Source: Chlorobiaceae bacterium
GTDB lineage: Bacteria > Bacteroidota > Chlorobiia > Chlorobiales > Chlorobiaceae
Assembly (NCBI GenBank): GCA_013334865.1
Contig: JAAXWS010000010.1
Span: 1-64,000, forward strand
Length of the DNA stretch: 64,000 nucleotides
Reading direction: 5' to 3'
The number at the start of each line of letters is the position of its first letter. Positions within the stretch are counted from its first letter, which is position 1. Made by a program: the position numbers and the translations under genes. The notes under the pieces were generated by a model that did no database searches, was not told the origin of the DNA, and worked only from the letters and a program-made list of their open reading frames with translations. Shown here one piece after another: positions 9,084 to 19,223 of the stretch.

Positions 9084-9144
9084 GATAGGCTTGGTTTCAG
9101 GTTTTACGGTAAACCGCAAAAAAACGGTGATTCATATAATAACA

Positions 9145-12100
9145 TCATGAACCGGATTTTTCAAGGGAGAGACGACATTGCTCGTCGTTGACCTCGCAAT
9201 CCGCGCCAGGCCTGTCCGACGGGCAATGGAGCCGGACGGCAAGTACCTCCTCCATGATGTACGATTCGTGCAGCCTTACCGCTTCGGCCAGCTTTCCTGA
9301 CGCTCCGACGTGCAGCACGATGCGGTCCGTGATCTCCAGCCCGCTCTCCTTGCGGAGGGTCTGGACCCTGCTGACGAGCTCACGGGCAAGGCCCAGCATC
9401 TCGAGCTCTTCGGTCATCTCGGTGTCGAGCGCCACCATGATCCGGTGCGCGTCGTCGGAGGCGACGAGCCACCCCTCGATATCCTCGTGCACGATGTCGA
9501 CATCCTCGCGGGTGAGGCTGAAGATGCGGCCGTCGAGGTCCAGCTCGAGCGCCCCCTCCTTCTCGAGCTTCGAGATCTGCTTGTGGCTCATGATGCGGAT
9601 CGCTTCGGCGAGCGACTTCATCTCCTTGCCGAAACGGGGCCCGAGGGTTTTGAAGTTCGGCTTGGCCTTCTTGCTGACCACCGATCCCTCGTCCTCGATG
9701 TACTCGATCTTCTGGATGTTGACCTCCTCCATGATGATGTCGGCCACCTGCTCGTAAGCGTCGCGGTCAAGGGCGTCGCCGACGGCCAGCAGGATGCGCT
9801 TCAGCGGCTGGCGGACCTTGATGGAGGCCTTCTCGCGCATGGTCCTGACCAGCGAGGTGATGATCTGCGCCTTCTTCATGCGTTCCTCCAGCGGCCGGTC
9901 GACCAGGCCCGACTCGGCAAGCGGGTAATCGGCAAGGTGCACCGACTCCGCGCTCTCGGCTCCCGAAACTCCGTTGAGGTTCAGGTAGATGCGCTCGGCG
10001 ATGAAGGGAGTGAAGGGGGCGAGCAGCTTCGAGACGGTCATGAGCACCGTGTAGAGCGTCTGGTAGGCCGAAAGCTTGTCGGGTCCCATGGCGCCTTTCC
10101 AGAAACGCTTGCGGGAGCGGCGGATGTACCAGTTCGAGAGGTCGTCCACCGTGAAGTCGCTGATGAGCCTCGAAGCACCCATGAGGTCGTACTGCTCCAT
10201 GCGGGCGCGGACGTTCTCGACAAGCGTGTTCAGCGAGGAGAGGATCCAGCGGTCCAGCTCCGAGCGATCCTGCACGGGAATCGCCTCTTCGCTGAAGGTG
10301 AAGCCGTCGACGTTCGCATAGAGCACGAAGAAGTTGTAGCTGTTCACGAACGCCCTGAAGAAGCGGCGCTGTTCCTCCTCGATCTCGTCGGCGTTGAAGG
10401 ACTTCGGGCGCCACGGCGGGCTGGTCACCATGAGGTACCAGCGGATGGCGTCGGCGCCGTACTTGCCCATGGTCTCGAAGGGATCGACCACGTTGCCCTT
10501 CGACTTGGACATCTTGTGGCCGTTCTTGTCGAGGATGTGGCCGTTGACGATCAGGTTCCTGTATGCCGGGCGGTCGAAGAGCAGGGTCGCGATGGCGTGC
10601 AGCGTGTAGAACCAGCCACGGGTCTGGTCGACCCCTTCGGCGATGAAGTCCGCCGGGAAGGTACGATCGAACAGCTCCCTGTTCTCGAACGGGTAGTGCA
10701 GCTGTGCGAAGGGCATGGAGCCGCTGTCGAACCAGACGTCGATGAGCTCGGGAGTCCGGTTGAAGCGTTTGCCGTCGCGGACGAAGTAGACCCGGTCGAC
10801 GAAGGGCTTGTGCAGGTCGAGCTCGACGAGGCCGCGGTCGAGCGCGTCGCCGAGGATGACCGCATTGCCGTCGATGTCGATGAAGCCTTCGCGCAGCTCC
10901 TCGACGGAGCCGACCGCGAAAAGCTTGCCGGAAGCCGCATCGTCGCCGATCGAGAAGTCTTCGGCCACCCAGACTGGCAGCGGCGTACCCCAGAACCGCT
11001 CGCGCGACAGGGCCCAGTCCTTGTTCTCCTCGAGCCAGTTGCCGAACCGGCCGGTGCCGATCTCCGGCGGGTTCCAGTTGATGGTTTTGTTCAGTTCGAC
11101 CATGCGCGAGGCGATACTTGTGGTGCGGATGTACCACGATTCGCGGGCGTAGTAGATCACCGGCACGTCGTAGCGCCAGGAGAACGGGTAGGTGTGGGTG
11201 ATGGTCTCCCTGCGGTAGAGCTTGCCCTCCTCCTTGAGGCGCTGCATGATCGGCTTGTCGGCGTCCTTAAAGAACACCCCTTCGTAGTCGGGCACCTCGG
11301 CCGTGAAGCAGCCGTTGCGGGCAACCGGCTGGAGCATCGGCAGGTCGTACTTCTTCGCAAGCTCGTAGTCGTCCGCGCCGAAAGCCGGGGCGATGTGCAC
11401 GATGCCCGTGCCGTCGCCGGTCGAGACGAAGTCGGCCGTCGTGACGTACCAGCAGCGGCGTTCGGGCCGGAAATAGGAAAAGAGCGGTTCGTACTCCAGG
11501 TCGACGAGCCCGCTCCCCTTCATCCTGCCGACGACCTGCCATGCCGAATCATCGCCGATCTTCTCGGTGAGCACCTGCAGGCGGGATTCCGCGAGGATCA
11601 GCACTTCGCCGGTTTCAACGTGGCGCACGCGGACGTAGTCGATGTCGGGGCCGACCGACAGCGCGACGTTCGAGATGAGCGTCCAGGGCGTGGTGGTCCA
11701 GACCAGCAGGCTCCCTTCGGAACCCTTGAGGCGGAACTTCACGTAGACGCTCGGATCCTGCACCTCCTTGTAGCCGAGGGCCAGTTCGTGCGAGCTGAGC
11801 ACCGTCTCCGACTTGGGGTCCTGCGGGACGATCTTGTAATCCTTGTAGATGAGCCCTTTGTCGAAGATGGTCTTCAGGGCCCACCAGACCGACTCGATGT
11901 AGTTGTTGTCGCAGGTGATGTAGGGGCTGTCCATGTCGACCCAGTAGCCCATCTGTTCGGTCAGCTTGCCCCACCCTTCGCGGTTGTCCTCGATGTGGTG
12001 GTAGACCAGCTCCCGCGCTTCGCGGTTGAACTCGCCCTCGCCGTACTCCTCGACCTGCGCCTTGTTCTTCAGCCCGAGCTTCTTCTCGACCGAGATCTCG

Positions 12101-12384
12101 ACCGGCAGGCCGTGGGTGTCCCATCCCGCCTTGCGCGGGACCCGGTAGCCCTGCATGGCCTTGTAGCGGCAGACGACGTCCTTGATGGTGCGGCTGAAGA
12201 CATGGTGCACGCCCGGCTTGCCGTTGACCGTCGGAGGGCCTTCATAAAAGGAGTAGACGCCCCGGGGCGCATGCTTGTCGAGGCTCTTGCGGAAAATCCG
12301 GCTCTCAGCCCAGAACCGCTGGATTTCGGCCTCCATGACGCTGTAGGGAAGATTGGACGGGAACTCGGGATAGGTATCGGGCAT
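9145..12384 (-). CDS. ileS: Isoleucyl-tRNA synthetase
   Basis: Class I aminoacyl-tRNA synthetase charging tRNA-Ile, 1079 residues. The start [15 protein letters not shown] is used. [13 protein letters not shown] (about residue 45-57) is the HIGH-type ATP motif in the form found in the large, eukaryote-like IleS subtype, and [12 protein letters not shown] (about 625) is the KMSKS loop. The editing domain (about 190-400) includes the WTTTPWTL signature. The C-terminal zinc-knuckle of the E. coli type is absent, and a long anticodon-binding tail is present instead. No T-box is expected or seen in the short leader. Confidence 0.97.
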   Translation of the reverse strand: MPDTYPEFPSNLPYSVMEAEIQRFWAESRIFRKSLDKHAPRGVYSFYEGPPTVNGKPGVHHVFSRTIKDVVCRYKAMQGYRVPRKAGWDTHGLPVEISVEKKLGLKNKAQVEEYGEGEFNREARELVYHHIEDNREGWGKLTEQMGYWVDMDSPYITCDNNYIESVWWALKTIFDKGLIYKDYKIVPQDPKSETVLSSHELALGYKEVQDPSVYVKFRLKGSEGSLLVWTTTPWTLISNVALSVGPDIDYVRVRHVETGEVLILAESRLQVLTEKIGDDSAWQVVGRMKGSGLVDLEYEPLFSYFRPERRCWYVTTADFVSTGDGTGIVHIAPAFGADDYELAKKYDLPMLQPVARNGCFTAEVPDYEGVFFKDADKPIMQRLKEEGKLYRRETITHTYPFSWRYDVPVIYYARESWYIRTTSIASRMVELNKTINWNPPEIGTGRFGNWLEENKDWALSRERFWGTPLPVWVAEDFSIGDDAASGKLFAVGSVEELREGFIDIDGNAVILGDALDRGLVELDLHKPFVDRVYFVRDGKRFNRTPELIDVWFDSGSMPFAQLHYPFENRELFDRTFPADFIAEGVDQTRGWFYTLHAIATLLFDRPAYRNLIVNGHILDKNGHKMSKSKGNVVDPFETMGKYGADAIRWYLMVTSPPWRPKSFNADEIEEEQRRFFRAFVNSYNFFVLYANVDGFTFSEEAIPVQDRSELDRWILSSLNTLVENVRARMEQYDLMGASRLISDFTVDDLSNWYIRRSRKRFWKGAMGPDKLSAYQTLYTVLMTVSKLLAPFTPFIAERIYLNLNGVSGAESAESVHLADYPLAESGLVDRPLEERMKKAQIITSLVRTMREKASIKVRQPLKRILLAVGDALDRDAYEQVADIIMEEVNIQKIEYIEDEGSVVSKKAKPNFKTLGPRFGKEMKSLAEAIRIMSHKQISKLEKEGALELDLDGRIFSLTREDVDIVHEDIEGWLVASDDAHRIMVALDTEMTEELEMLGLARELVSRVQTLRKESGLEITDRIVLHVGASGKLAEAVRLHESYIMEEVLAVRLHCPSDRPGADCEVNDEQCRLSLEKSGS

Positions 12385-12467
12385 GGCTATCAGAATCAAA
12401 CTGGAAATTCTTGTAAAGGCCGGCGCTCCGGCGCTCCGGAAAAGACTGAATATACGAGAATCGGCCG

Positions 12468-12508
12468 GAAAAGAGAAAGGCAGGCCCCCCTTGAAAGGAG
12501 GCCTGCCT
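12468..12508 (-). terminator. Terminator of the chlorosome-protein transcript
   Basis: On the minus strand AGGCAGGCC (12508-12500) pairs with GGCCTGCCT (12486-12478), followed by TTCTCTTTT. It lies about 45 bp after the stop of the 12555-12767 gene and upstream of ileS. Confidence 0.85.
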
Positions 12509-12554
12509 CATATTCCGATCCGTCGGCCCGGGGGTACCCGAGGCCGTAAAGGGA

Positions 12555-12767
12555 TCACTTCTTCTGGCCGAGCGACGTGTTGAGGCCGTCGAGTACCTGC
12601 TTGGCGACGGTCGTCATGGAATCGAGCGCCTGGGCAAGCACCTTGCTCAGCGGAGTCAGGGTGTTGTCGAGCATGGTGCCCACGCCGACAAGGATGGTCG
12701 CGAAATCGCCTTTCACGACATCTGCACCGCCCTTTTCCGGTGCTGAAGACTTGACTTCTTCTGCCAT
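12555..12767 (-). CDS. Candidate chlorosome envelope protein (CsmB/CsmF-like)
   Basis: A 70-residue protein starting MAEEVKSSAPEKGG, with a soluble charged N-terminus and an amphipathic/hydrophobic C-terminal half (TILVGVGTMLDNTLTPLSKV through ALDSMTTVAKQVLDGLNT). Size and the PLSK followed by a T/V-rich helix and a short basic tail resemble small chlorosome envelope proteins of the CsmB/CsmF type, which coat the bacteriochlorophyll rods. The start is set by an ATG after the 35-residue unlikely extension. A dedicated terminator suggests a monocistronic, well-expressed gene. The family assignment is from recall, not from an alignment. Confidence 0.55.
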   Translation of the reverse strand: MAEEVKSSAPEKGGADVVKGDFATILVGVGTMLDNTLTPLSKVLAQALDSMTTVAKQVLDGLNTSLGQKK

Positions 12768-12846
12768 ATGATGCCTTGATTTGGGTTGTATGGTATAAAA
12801 TCTATAAGTCAATGTAGCACATAATTCGCTGAACTCAAAGGGGATG

Positions 12847-12862
12847 ACGTCACGCGTCACGT
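12847..12862. repeat. GTCACG tandem repeat downstream of manC
   Basis: GTCACGCGTCACGTCC immediately follows the manC stop codon. It belongs to the same simple-repeat type as 15495-15514 (end of rfbD) and, more loosely, 16370-16405 (GTGACGAG units). Confidence 0.6.
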
Positions 12863-12868
12863 CCAATT

Positions 12869-14290
12869 TCACGCCCTCCCGTAGACATCCTCGAGCCTTA
12901 CGATATCATCCTCGCCGAGGTAGTCGCCCGACTGCACCTCGATCAGCTCGAGCGGCTCGTCCCCCTGGTTCTCCAGCCGGTGGCATGCCCCGACCGGGAT
13001 GTAGGTCGACTGGTTCGCCTCGAGGCTGATCTTCCGGTCCCCGACGGTCACCAGGGCCGTACCGGTCACCACAATCCAGTGTTCGGCACGGTGGTGGTGC
13101 ATCTGCAGGGAGAGGGATGCGCCCGGCCTGACGGTGATGCGTTTTACCTTGAATCGCTGTCCCTCGTCGATGGTCTCGTAGGAGCCCCACGGGCGGTAGA
13201 CGCGCCGGTGGATCATCGGTTCGTCGCGCTCCTGGCGCTTCAGCTCCTCGACGATCGCCTTGACCTCCTGCACACGATCCTTCGAGGCGACCAGGACGGC
13301 GTCGGCCGTCTCGACGATCACATGGTCTTCGACGCCGACGGCAGCAACCAGGCGGCTGGTCGAGTGCAGGTAGCTGTTCCGCACGCCATGGACCAGCACG
13401 TCGCCGCGTTTCACGTTGCCTTCGTCGTCGCGGTTCTGGACATCCCAGAGCGAGGACCAGGCGCCCACGTCGTTCCAGCCGGCATCGAGCGGGACGACAA
13501 CGGCGCGGCCGGTCTTCTCCATCACGGCGTAGTCGATCGAATCGGACGGACAGGCCCCGAAGGCTTCGGGATCGAGGCGCAGGAAGTCGAGGTCACGCCT
13601 GGACTTCTGCAGTGCATCCCGGCATGCCTCGACGATCGCCGGTGCCGTCATCTCAAGCTCGGCGAGATAGGCCTCCGGGCTGAAGAGGAAGATGCCGCTG
13701 TTCCAGAAATAATCGCCGGAGGAGAGGTACTCCTCGGCCTTGGCCCGGACGGGTTTCTCGACGAAGCCCGCAACCGGGCAGGCCCCGTCGCACTTGCCCC
13801 GGCCTTCGGGCACCCTGATGTAGCCGTAACCGGTTTCAGGAGCGTTCGGGACGATGCCGAAGGTCACCAGGGCCCCGCTTTCAGCCGATTCCCGCCCCCG
13901 GGCGACCGCCCCGGCGAAAGCCTCCGTATCGGCGATGACATGGTCGGCAGGCATGATGAGCATGAGGGCCCCGGGATGGCTCCCGGCGACCAGCATCGCC
14001 GCTACGGCCGCCGCGGGCGCCGTGTTCCTGCCGCAGGGTTCCAGCACGACGGTCGAGCCGCCCTCCCCGTCACCGACCTCGCGGAGCTGTTCGGCAACCA
14101 GGAACCGGTGCTCGTCGTTGCAGACGCAGATGAGCGGCCCCACGTCGCCGAGGCTGGACAGGCGCATGGCCGTATCCTGCAGCATGGTCCGGTCGCTGAA
14201 CAGGGAGAGCAGCTGTTTCGGGTACATCGCCCTGGAAAGGGGCCAGAGCCTGACGCCGGAACCCCCGCTGAGAATAACTGGTATGATCAT
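12869..14290 (-). CDS. manC: Mannose-1-phosphate guanylyltransferase / mannose-6-phosphate isomerase
   Basis: Makes GDP-mannose for surface polysaccharide. The 473-residue chain has the nucleotidyltransferase domain first (IIPVILSGGSGVRLWPLSR, with the GGxGxRLWPLSR pyrophosphorylase signature; FVEKP at about 170) and a C-terminal type II phosphomannose-isomerase cupin (about 340-473, with QMHHHRAEHW carrying the metal-binding His residues). It is the last gene of the minus-strand nucleotide-sugar cluster, 51 bp after rfbB. Confidence 0.95.
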   Translation of the reverse strand: MIIPVILSGGSGVRLWPLSRAMYPKQLLSLFSDRTMLQDTAMRLSSLGDVGPLICVCNDEHRFLVAEQLREVGDGEGGSTVVLEPCGRNTAPAAAVAAMLVAGSHPGALMLIMPADHVIADTEAFAGAVARGRESAESGALVTFGIVPNAPETGYGYIRVPEGRGKCDGACPVAGFVEKPVRAKAEEYLSSGDYFWNSGIFLFSPEAYLAELEMTAPAIVEACRDALQKSRRDLDFLRLDPEAFGACPSDSIDYAVMEKTGRAVVVPLDAGWNDVGAWSSLWDVQNRDDEGNVKRGDVLVHGVRNSYLHSTSRLVAAVGVEDHVIVETADAVLVASKDRVQEVKAIVEELKRQERDEPMIHRRVYRPWGSYETIDEGQRFKVKRITVRPGASLSLQMHHHRAEHWIVVTGTALVTVGDRKISLEANQSTYIPVGACHRLENQGDEPLELIEVQSGDYLGEDDIVRLEDVYGRA

Positions 14291-14341
14291 GGCTGATCGG
14301 GTTACACGTTGACAATCCTTATCGCTTCCGGCAGGAGGCCG

Positions 14342-15391
14342 TCACCTGCCCGCATACATCTCCTCGTAATAGTGCTGGTAGGCACCCGAGGTCACCTCAT
14401 CGAGCCACTCCTGGTTCGACAGGTACCACTCCACGGTCTCCTCCAGCCCCTCTTCGAAGGTCAGGGAGGGTACCCAGCCCAGCTCGCGCTGAAGCTTGGA
14501 GGCGTCGATCGCGTAGCGCAGGTCATGCCCGGCCCGGTCGGTGACATAGGTGACCAGGGACTCCGAAGTGCCGGGGTCGCGCCCGAGCTTCCGGTCCATG
14601 ATGCCGCAGAGCAGACGGATGAGGTCGATGTTGGTCCATTCGTTGTGCCCGCCGATGTTGTAGGTCTCGCCGTCGAGCCCCTGATGGTAGATCAGGTCGA
14701 TCGCCCTGGCGTGGTCGACCACCCAGAGCCAGTCGCGCACGTTCTCCCCCTTGCCGTAGACCGGAAGGGGCTTGTTGTGGCGGATGTTGTTGATGAACAG
14801 CGGGATCAGCTTCTCGGGAAACTGGCAGGGGCCGTAGTTGTTCGAGCAGTTGCTGATCACCACGGGCAGGCCGTAGGTGTCGTGGAAGGCCCGGACGAAG
14901 TGGTCCGAAGAGGCTTTTGATGCCGAATAGGGGCTGTGGGGATCGTACGGTGTCCGCTCGGTGAACATCCCCTCGCGCCCCAGGGTACCGTAGACCTCGT
15001 CGGTCGAGACGTGGTAGAAGCGCTTCCCGTCGAATGCGCCATCCCAGGCGACACGAGCCGCGTTCAGAAGGTTGACCGTGCCGAGCACGTTCGACATGAC
15101 GAACTCGACCGGGCTGGAGATCGAGCGGTCGACATGCGACTCCGCGGCGAGGTGGATGACCCCGTCGAAACGGTTTTCGGTGAACAGCCCCTCAAGAAAA
15201 GCGGCATCGGTGATGTCGCCCTTTACGAACCGGTAGTTCGGCATCGCCTCGACATCCCTCAGGTTGGCGAGGTTGCCCGCATAGGTGAGCTTGTCGAGGT
15301 TGGTGACGGTATACGAGGGATGCACCGTCAGGAGGTGCCTGACGAGGTGCGAGCCGATGAAGCCCGCGCCGCCCGTGACGAGAATGTGCAT
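14342..15391 (-). CDS. rfbB: dTDP-glucose 4,6-dehydratase
   Basis: Second step of dTDP-L-rhamnose synthesis. A 349-residue extended SDR: HILVTGGAGFIGSHLV is the NAD-binding glycine motif, HLAAESHVDRSI and STDEVYGTLG are the dehydratase signatures, and YSASKASSDHFVRA holds the catalytic Tyr-x3-Lys. The start is placed at MHILVTGG; an in-frame codon four residues upstream adds nothing typical. The three other dTDP-rhamnose genes lie immediately upstream. Confidence 0.96.
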   Translation of the reverse strand: MHILVTGGAGFIGSHLVRHLLTVHPSYTVTNLDKLTYAGNLANLRDVEAMPNYRFVKGDITDAAFLEGLFTENRFDGVIHLAAESHVDRSISSPVEFVMSNVLGTVNLLNAARVAWDGAFDGKRFYHVSTDEVYGTLGREGMFTERTPYDPHSPYSASKASSDHFVRAFHDTYGLPVVISNCSNNYGPCQFPEKLIPLFINNIRHNKPLPVYGKGENVRDWLWVVDHARAIDLIYHQGLDGETYNIGGHNEWTNIDLIRLLCGIMDRKLGRDPGTSESLVTYVTDRAGHDLRYAIDASKLQRELGWVPSLTFEEGLEETVEWYLSNQEWLDEVTSGAYQHYYEEMYAGR

Positions 15392-15430
15392 GTTGATTGA
15401 CAATTGATAATTGACAATTGATAATTATTC
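15392..15430. repeat. Tandem TTGACAATTGATAA repeat
   Basis: Two copies of TTGACAATTGATAA in direct tandem, themselves near-palindromic, directly upstream of rfbB. This AT-rich array contrasts with the GC-rich surroundings and may contribute promoter-like TTGACA/TAATTA sequences. Confidence 0.75.
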
Positions 15431-15463
15431 AGAATATCAAGCTTTTCTTGCTCTCTTTGATGG

Positions 15464-15514
15464 GACCCATACGACCCATAAGACCCATTCGACCGTCACG
15501 TGTCACGTGTCACG
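15464..15514. repeat. Two adjoining tandem arrays (GACCCATAM x3 and GTCACGT x3)
   Basis: Three 9-bp units of GACCCATA[C/A/T] type (15464-15490) abut three 7-8 bp GTCACGT units (15495-15514). The second array encodes the C-terminus of RfbD (VTRDT), so the repeat has been co-opted or has invaded the end of the gene. Confidence 0.75.
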
Positions 15515-16365
15515 GAATCGAGCATCCTCAATAGCGACTCGTGCCAGTGCGGGATGTCGAGGCCCCAGGCCTCACGGATCTTCCTTTTGTTCAGCACGCT
15601 GAAATGGGGCCGCCTGGCGGGGGTCGGGTAGTCGGCGGTTTCGATGGGCCTGACCCGGCAGGTGAGCCCGGCTGCCGACATGACCGCCTTCGAGAAATCG
15701 TACCATGAACAGACCCCTTCGTTGGAGTAGTGGTAGGTTTCGGCGTACTGCCTGGTGGGATCGAACCTTTCGAGGATGGCGACGATGGCGGAAGCCAGGT
15801 CGCGGGCCCAGGTGGGGGTGCCCACCTGGTCGAACACCACCCCTATCGATTCGCGTTCGCGTCCGAGCCGGAGCATGGTCTTCACGAAGTTCTGCCCATA
15901 GTCCGAATAGAGCCACGAGGTGCGGATGATCATATGGGAAGCCCCGATCCGGCGGATCGCCTCCTCCCCCTCCCACTTCGACTGGCCGTACACCCCGCAG
16001 GGGCTGGCCGGGTCATCCTCACGGTACGGACGGCAGGCGAGCCCGTCGAAGATGTAATCGGTCGAAACGTGCACCAGAAGCGCACCGCAGGCCCTTGCCG
16101 CTCCGGCAAGCACGGCTGCGCCGTCCCGGTTGACCGTGAAGGCTTTCGCGACATCGGTTTCGGCCCTGTCCACGGCCGTATACGCCGCACAGTTCACGAT
16201 GGCTCCTATCCCGTGCTCGCGGCAGAAGCTTTCAGCAGCCCCGGCCGAGGTGATGTCGAACTCGGGCAGGTCGGTGAAATAAAAGCAGTGCGAAGCTGCG
16301 TTTACCTGCAGTTCCTGCAGCTCTGAACCCAGCTGACCCCGGCTTCCGGTAACGAGAATGTTCAT
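15496..16365 (-). CDS. rfbD: dTDP-4-dehydrorhamnose reductase
   Basis: Final NAD(P)H-dependent reduction to dTDP-L-rhamnose. It has 289 residues of SDR fold. NILVTGSRGQLGSEL is the cofactor loop, NCAAYTAVDRAE is the family signature, STDYIFDG and YGQSKWEGE contain the catalytic Thr/Tyr/Lys set. RTSWLYSDYGQNFVKTML is also typical. The last five codons lie in a tandem GTCACGT repeat. Confidence 0.95.
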   Translation of the reverse strand: MNILVTGSRGQLGSELQELQVNAASHCFYFTDLPEFDITSAGAAESFCREHGIGAIVNCAAYTAVDRAETDVAKAFTVNRDGAAVLAGAARACGALLVHVSTDYIFDGLACRPYREDDPASPCGVYGQSKWEGEEAIRRIGASHMIIRTSWLYSDYGQNFVKTMLRLGRERESIGVVFDQVGTPTWARDLASAIVAILERFDPTRQYAETYHYSNEGVCSWYDFSKAVMSAAGLTCRVRPIETADYPTPARRPHFSVLNKRKIREAWGLDIPHWHESLLRMLDSVTRDT

Positions 16366-16367
16366 GG

Positions 16368-16405
16368 GCAGTGACGAGTGACGATTGGGAAGTGACGAGT
16401 AGGCA
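16368..16405. repeat. GTGACGA repeats between rfbC and rfbD
   Basis: Three copies of GTGACGAGT/GTGACGATT occur directly upstream of rfbD (about 16372-16403). They resemble, on the opposite strand, the GTCACG units at the other junctions of this locus. Confidence 0.6.
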
Positions 16406-16434
16406 TTGGTTCTGCGTCGGTATTGGCAGGCGCA

Positions 16435-16992
16435 TCAAAACGGGACATCGATCCCGCCGAATTCGCGCAGCAGCGGATTGATGGTGTCCTTCGGGGAGAG
16501 GCTGACATCCTCAGGCGCGAGCTGCCAGTCGATGCCGATATCGGGATCGTTCCAGGCGATTCCCGCCTCGTGTTCCGGGGCGTAATAGGCGTCGCACTTG
16601 TAGGTGAAGACCGCGGTATCGCTCAACACGGAGAAGCCGTGCGCGAAACCGGGCGGCACCCACATCATTCGGTGGTTTGCGGAGCTCAGCACCTCCGAGA
16701 CGTGCCGGCCGAAGGTCGGCGACCCTTTGCGGATGTCGACCGCCACATCGAGCACGCTGCCGCTGATTACGCGGACGAGCTTGCCCTGCGTGTGCGGCGG
16801 CTTCTGGAAGTGCAGGCCGCGAAGCACGCCGTGACGTGAAAACGACTCGTTGTCCTGTACGAACTCTCTGCTGCCGGCATGCCGCTCGAAGATATCGAGG
16901 CGGAAAGACTCGAAGAAATAGCCGCGCTCATCCCCGAACACTCGGGGCTCGAACAGAAGGACTTCGGGAATTGCGGTCGGAATGAGCTTCAT
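16435..16992 (-). CDS. rfbC: dTDP-4-dehydrorhamnose 3,5-epimerase
   Basis: A 185-residue cupin-fold epimerase, the usual size. EVLLFEPRVFGDERGYFFES is the conserved entry strand, FVQDNESFSRHGVLRGLHFQ carries the catalytic His in the RGLHFQ motif, and WVPPGFAHGFSVLSD has the second conserved His and the substrate pocket. It lies between rfbA and rfbD in the same direction. Confidence 0.95.
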   Translation of the reverse strand: MKLIPTAIPEVLLFEPRVFGDERGYFFESFRLDIFERHAGSREFVQDNESFSRHGVLRGLHFQKPPHTQGKLVRVISGSVLDVAVDIRKGSPTFGRHVSEVLSSANHRMMWVPPGFAHGFSVLSDTAVFTYKCDAYYAPEHEAGIAWNDPDIGIDWQLAPEDVSLSPKDTINPLLREFGGIDVPF

Positions 16993-17039
16993 ACTGCACG
17001 GTCAGGTTGATAAAAAAAGGCCAGAGGCCGTGAGGGGTT

Positions 17040-17936
17040 TCAGACCGTGACGTCGTCCCTGCCGTGGGACAGGAGTTTTCTCAGGTACTCCCCGTACTGG
17101 TTCTTGAGCAGCGGTACCGAAAGCCTGTCGAGCTCATCGTCGCCGATCCAGCCACTCCGCCAGGCGATCTCCTCGGGGCAGGCGATCTTGAGCCCCTGAC
17201 GCTTCTCGACGGTTTCGATAAAACTGCCGGCCTGCTGGAATGAGTCGTGGGTCCCCGTATCGAGCCAGGCGAAACCCCTGCCCATGATCGAACAGCAGAG
17301 TTCGCCGCGCTTGAGGTATACCTCGTTGACCGTGGTGATCTCAAGCTCCCCCCGGGGAGACGGCCGGATGGTCGAAGCGACATCGACCACATCGTTCGGA
17401 TAGAAATAGAGGCCTACCACGGCATAGTTCGATTTCGGCTTCTCCGGCTTCTCGACGATCGACAGCACCCGTCCATCCCGGTCGAATTCGACGACCCCGT
17501 ACCGCTCCGGGTCGCTGACATAGTAGCCGAACACCACGGCGTTCTTTTCGGTGGTCACGCTCATGACGGCACTCCTGAGCATGGCGCTGAAACCGTAACC
17601 GAAAAAGATGTTGTCTCCGAGCACCAGGCAGACATCGTCACCGCCGATGAACTCCCTGCCGATGATGAACGCCTGGGCAAGTCCGTCCGGAGAGGGCTGG
17701 ACCGCGTAGCTGAGCGAGATTCCCCAGTCGCTGCCGTCACCGAGCAGCTTGACGAACGAGGGCTGGTCCTCCGGTGTCGTGATCACCAGGATGTCGCGGA
17801 TCCCGGCAAGCATCAGGGTGGTCAGCGGATAGTAGATCATCGGCTTGTCGTAGACGGGAAGCAGCTGCTTCGAGATGCCTCGAGTCACCGGATAGAGCCT
17901 GGTTCCGGAGCCCCCTGCCAGAATGATGCCTTTCAT
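17040..17936 (-). CDS. rfbA: Glucose-1-phosphate thymidylyltransferase
   Basis: First step of dTDP-rhamnose synthesis, making dTDP-glucose from dTTP and glucose-1-phosphate. It has 298 residues. [20 protein letters not shown] is the nucleotide-binding loop; [12 protein letters not shown] and VVEFDRDG are typical internal motifs, and [12 protein letters not shown] holds a metal/substrate Asp. The start at 17936 is set by this loop; the longer frame to 18086 has no family match. It is the first gene of the rfbACDB-manC run. Confidence 0.96.
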   Translation of the reverse strand: MKGIILAGGSGTRLYPVTRGISKQLLPVYDKPMIYYPLTTLMLAGIRDILVITTPEDQPSFVKLLGDGSDWGISLSYAVQPSPDGLAQAFIIGREFIGGDDVCLVLGDNIFFGYGFSAMLRSAVMSVTTEKNAVVFGYYVSDPERYGVVEFDRDGRVLSIVEKPEKPKSNYAVVGLYFYPNDVVDVASTIRPSPRGELEITTVNEVYLKRGELCCSIMGRGFAWLDTGTHDSFQQAGSFIETVEKRQGLKIACPEEIAWRSGWIGDDELDRLSVPLLKNQYGEYLRKLLSHGRDDVTV

Positions 17937-18070
17937 AGGTGCGTGACTTTCGTTCGGTCGACGCCGGAAGTGCCTGACCCGACGTCGTGTTTCTGAAACA
18001 CGGTTATAATTATACACAAAAAATAACGGTATTTCACCACACCCGGACCTTGTCCAACGACACCCCTGTC

Positions 18071-18853
18071 TCAGCGGGCGATGCACCGAGGATTGACCAT
18101 CTCGGGCTTGTTATAAGTCAGTTCGCATCCGCTGCTGAGGTCGAAAAGGTTCCTGCCTGCGGCTTTGAGGATGGCATGCCCTGCGGCCGTCTCCCATTCG
18201 CACGTCGCCTCTAACCTCGGGAAGAGGTCGGCTTCCCCTGCCGCGACAAGGCAGAAACTCATCCCGTCCCCCCTCTGGACAAGATGGATATCGGGATACT
18301 CCCTCCGGAGGTCCTCGATGCAGGCAAGCAAACGTTCGTCCGGCCGGCGGCCGCCGACCAGGAGACGCACAGGTCCCGATGCCTGCCCGGATCTCGTTGC
18401 AGGATGACGGAAAAGCTTCACCGCTTCGGCAAACGAATTGCTTGCACAACGGACCCGGTATGCCCCGCTGTCCCTGCAAGCGCAATAGAGTTCGTCGGTT
18501 ACCGGCGCATAGACGACGCCCAGTACCGGTTCATGGCCTTCGATAAGGGCGACGGCCACCGTGAGTTCCACCGAAGCCTCGCCGTAAACCGGTGAAACAA
18601 GCCAGAAGCGTCGCCAACCGGCCCGGACCTGGAAAGGCACCGGTTCGCTGTAGGGGCCAATGACCGGCAATCCGGTCACGGAAAGGCTCTGTACGATCTG
18701 CCGGAATGCCTCTATCCCGCAAAACAGCTCCTTGGGCGAGCCATTCCCCTCCCCTCTGGCCTCCAGGTAGCTGGAACCTCTCCCGTGTAAGAATTTTCCT
18801 GCCTTCAGGCAGACCTCTATGGCGATTATGAGTTCAGGCGTCATCTGTTGCAT
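18071..18853 (-). CDS. CysQ/IMPase-like protein with destroyed metal-binding motifs (probable pseudoenzyme)
   Basis: A 260-residue protein with the inositol-monophosphatase/CysQ fold. The order of segments matches Cys[12 protein letters not shown] where CysQ has the SEE loop, [25 protein letters not shown] where the family has FWLVDPLDGTKEF, and [16 protein letters not shown] where it has [11 protein letters not shown]. The two metal-binding aspartates of motif DPLDGT are replaced (Ser and Tyr), its Thr is gone, and the Asp of WDxxAG is Glu. The chain is otherwise intact without stops. It is therefore probably a catalytically dead homologue with a binding or regulatory role. It is upstream of rfbA in the same direction. 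Confidence 0.8.
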   Translation of the reverse strand: MQQMTPELIIAIEVCLKAGKFLHGRGSSYLEARGEGNGSPKELFCGIEAFRQIVQSLSVTGLPVIGPYSEPVPFQVRAGWRRFWLVSPVYGEASVELTVAVALIEGHEPVLGVVYAPVTDELYCACRDSGAYRVRCASNSFAEAVKLFRHPATRSGQASGPVRLLVGGRRPDERLLACIEDLRREYPDIHLVQRGDGMSFCLVAAGEADLFPRLEATCEWETAAGHAILKAAGRNLFDLSSGCELTYNKPEMVNPRCIAR

Positions 18854-19223
18854 CCGGGGTTCCGACGTTTGAGCCTTTCGGCCTGCCTGCCCGTACCGGA
18901 GAATGGCGACAGGGAAAAGCGGTGATTCCCGATTGATGCATCAAACCCCGTGCCATTTAATATTCTCCGGGCAGGGGGACGAGCGGAAACCTGCATCAGT
19001 ATTGGGGATACGCACCGACATTGTCGGAACGCCCGGAACTCCCCGTTTACAGCCCATGACCATGATCGTCTCAGAATGAGATGGAAGTACGTCAGATCGG
19101 AACGACAGGATGGTTTGCGGTTTCACCCGTGGATATTATTGCGTAAGTTTGGTTTTGGACGCTGCAAGGGATCTTCCCGAACCACCGGCCTTCTTCGAAA
19201 TATCCTGAGCATGCAATGCTGCC
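18854..19223. other. Intergenic region between the CysQ-like gene and the GH13 gene
   Basis: A 370-bp divergent gap that must hold both promoters. I see no convincing ORF, terminator or repeat. A small palindrome AGCATGCAATGCT (about 19208-19220) lies just before the GH13 start in place of a clear Shine-Dalgarno sequence. Confidence 0.5.

Noticed and set aside
9310-12549. A 1079-codon open frame on + across ileS
   Set aside because: It is the antisense shadow of ileS in GC-rich DNA, with no recognisable domain and low-complexity His/Val/Asp-rich sequence.
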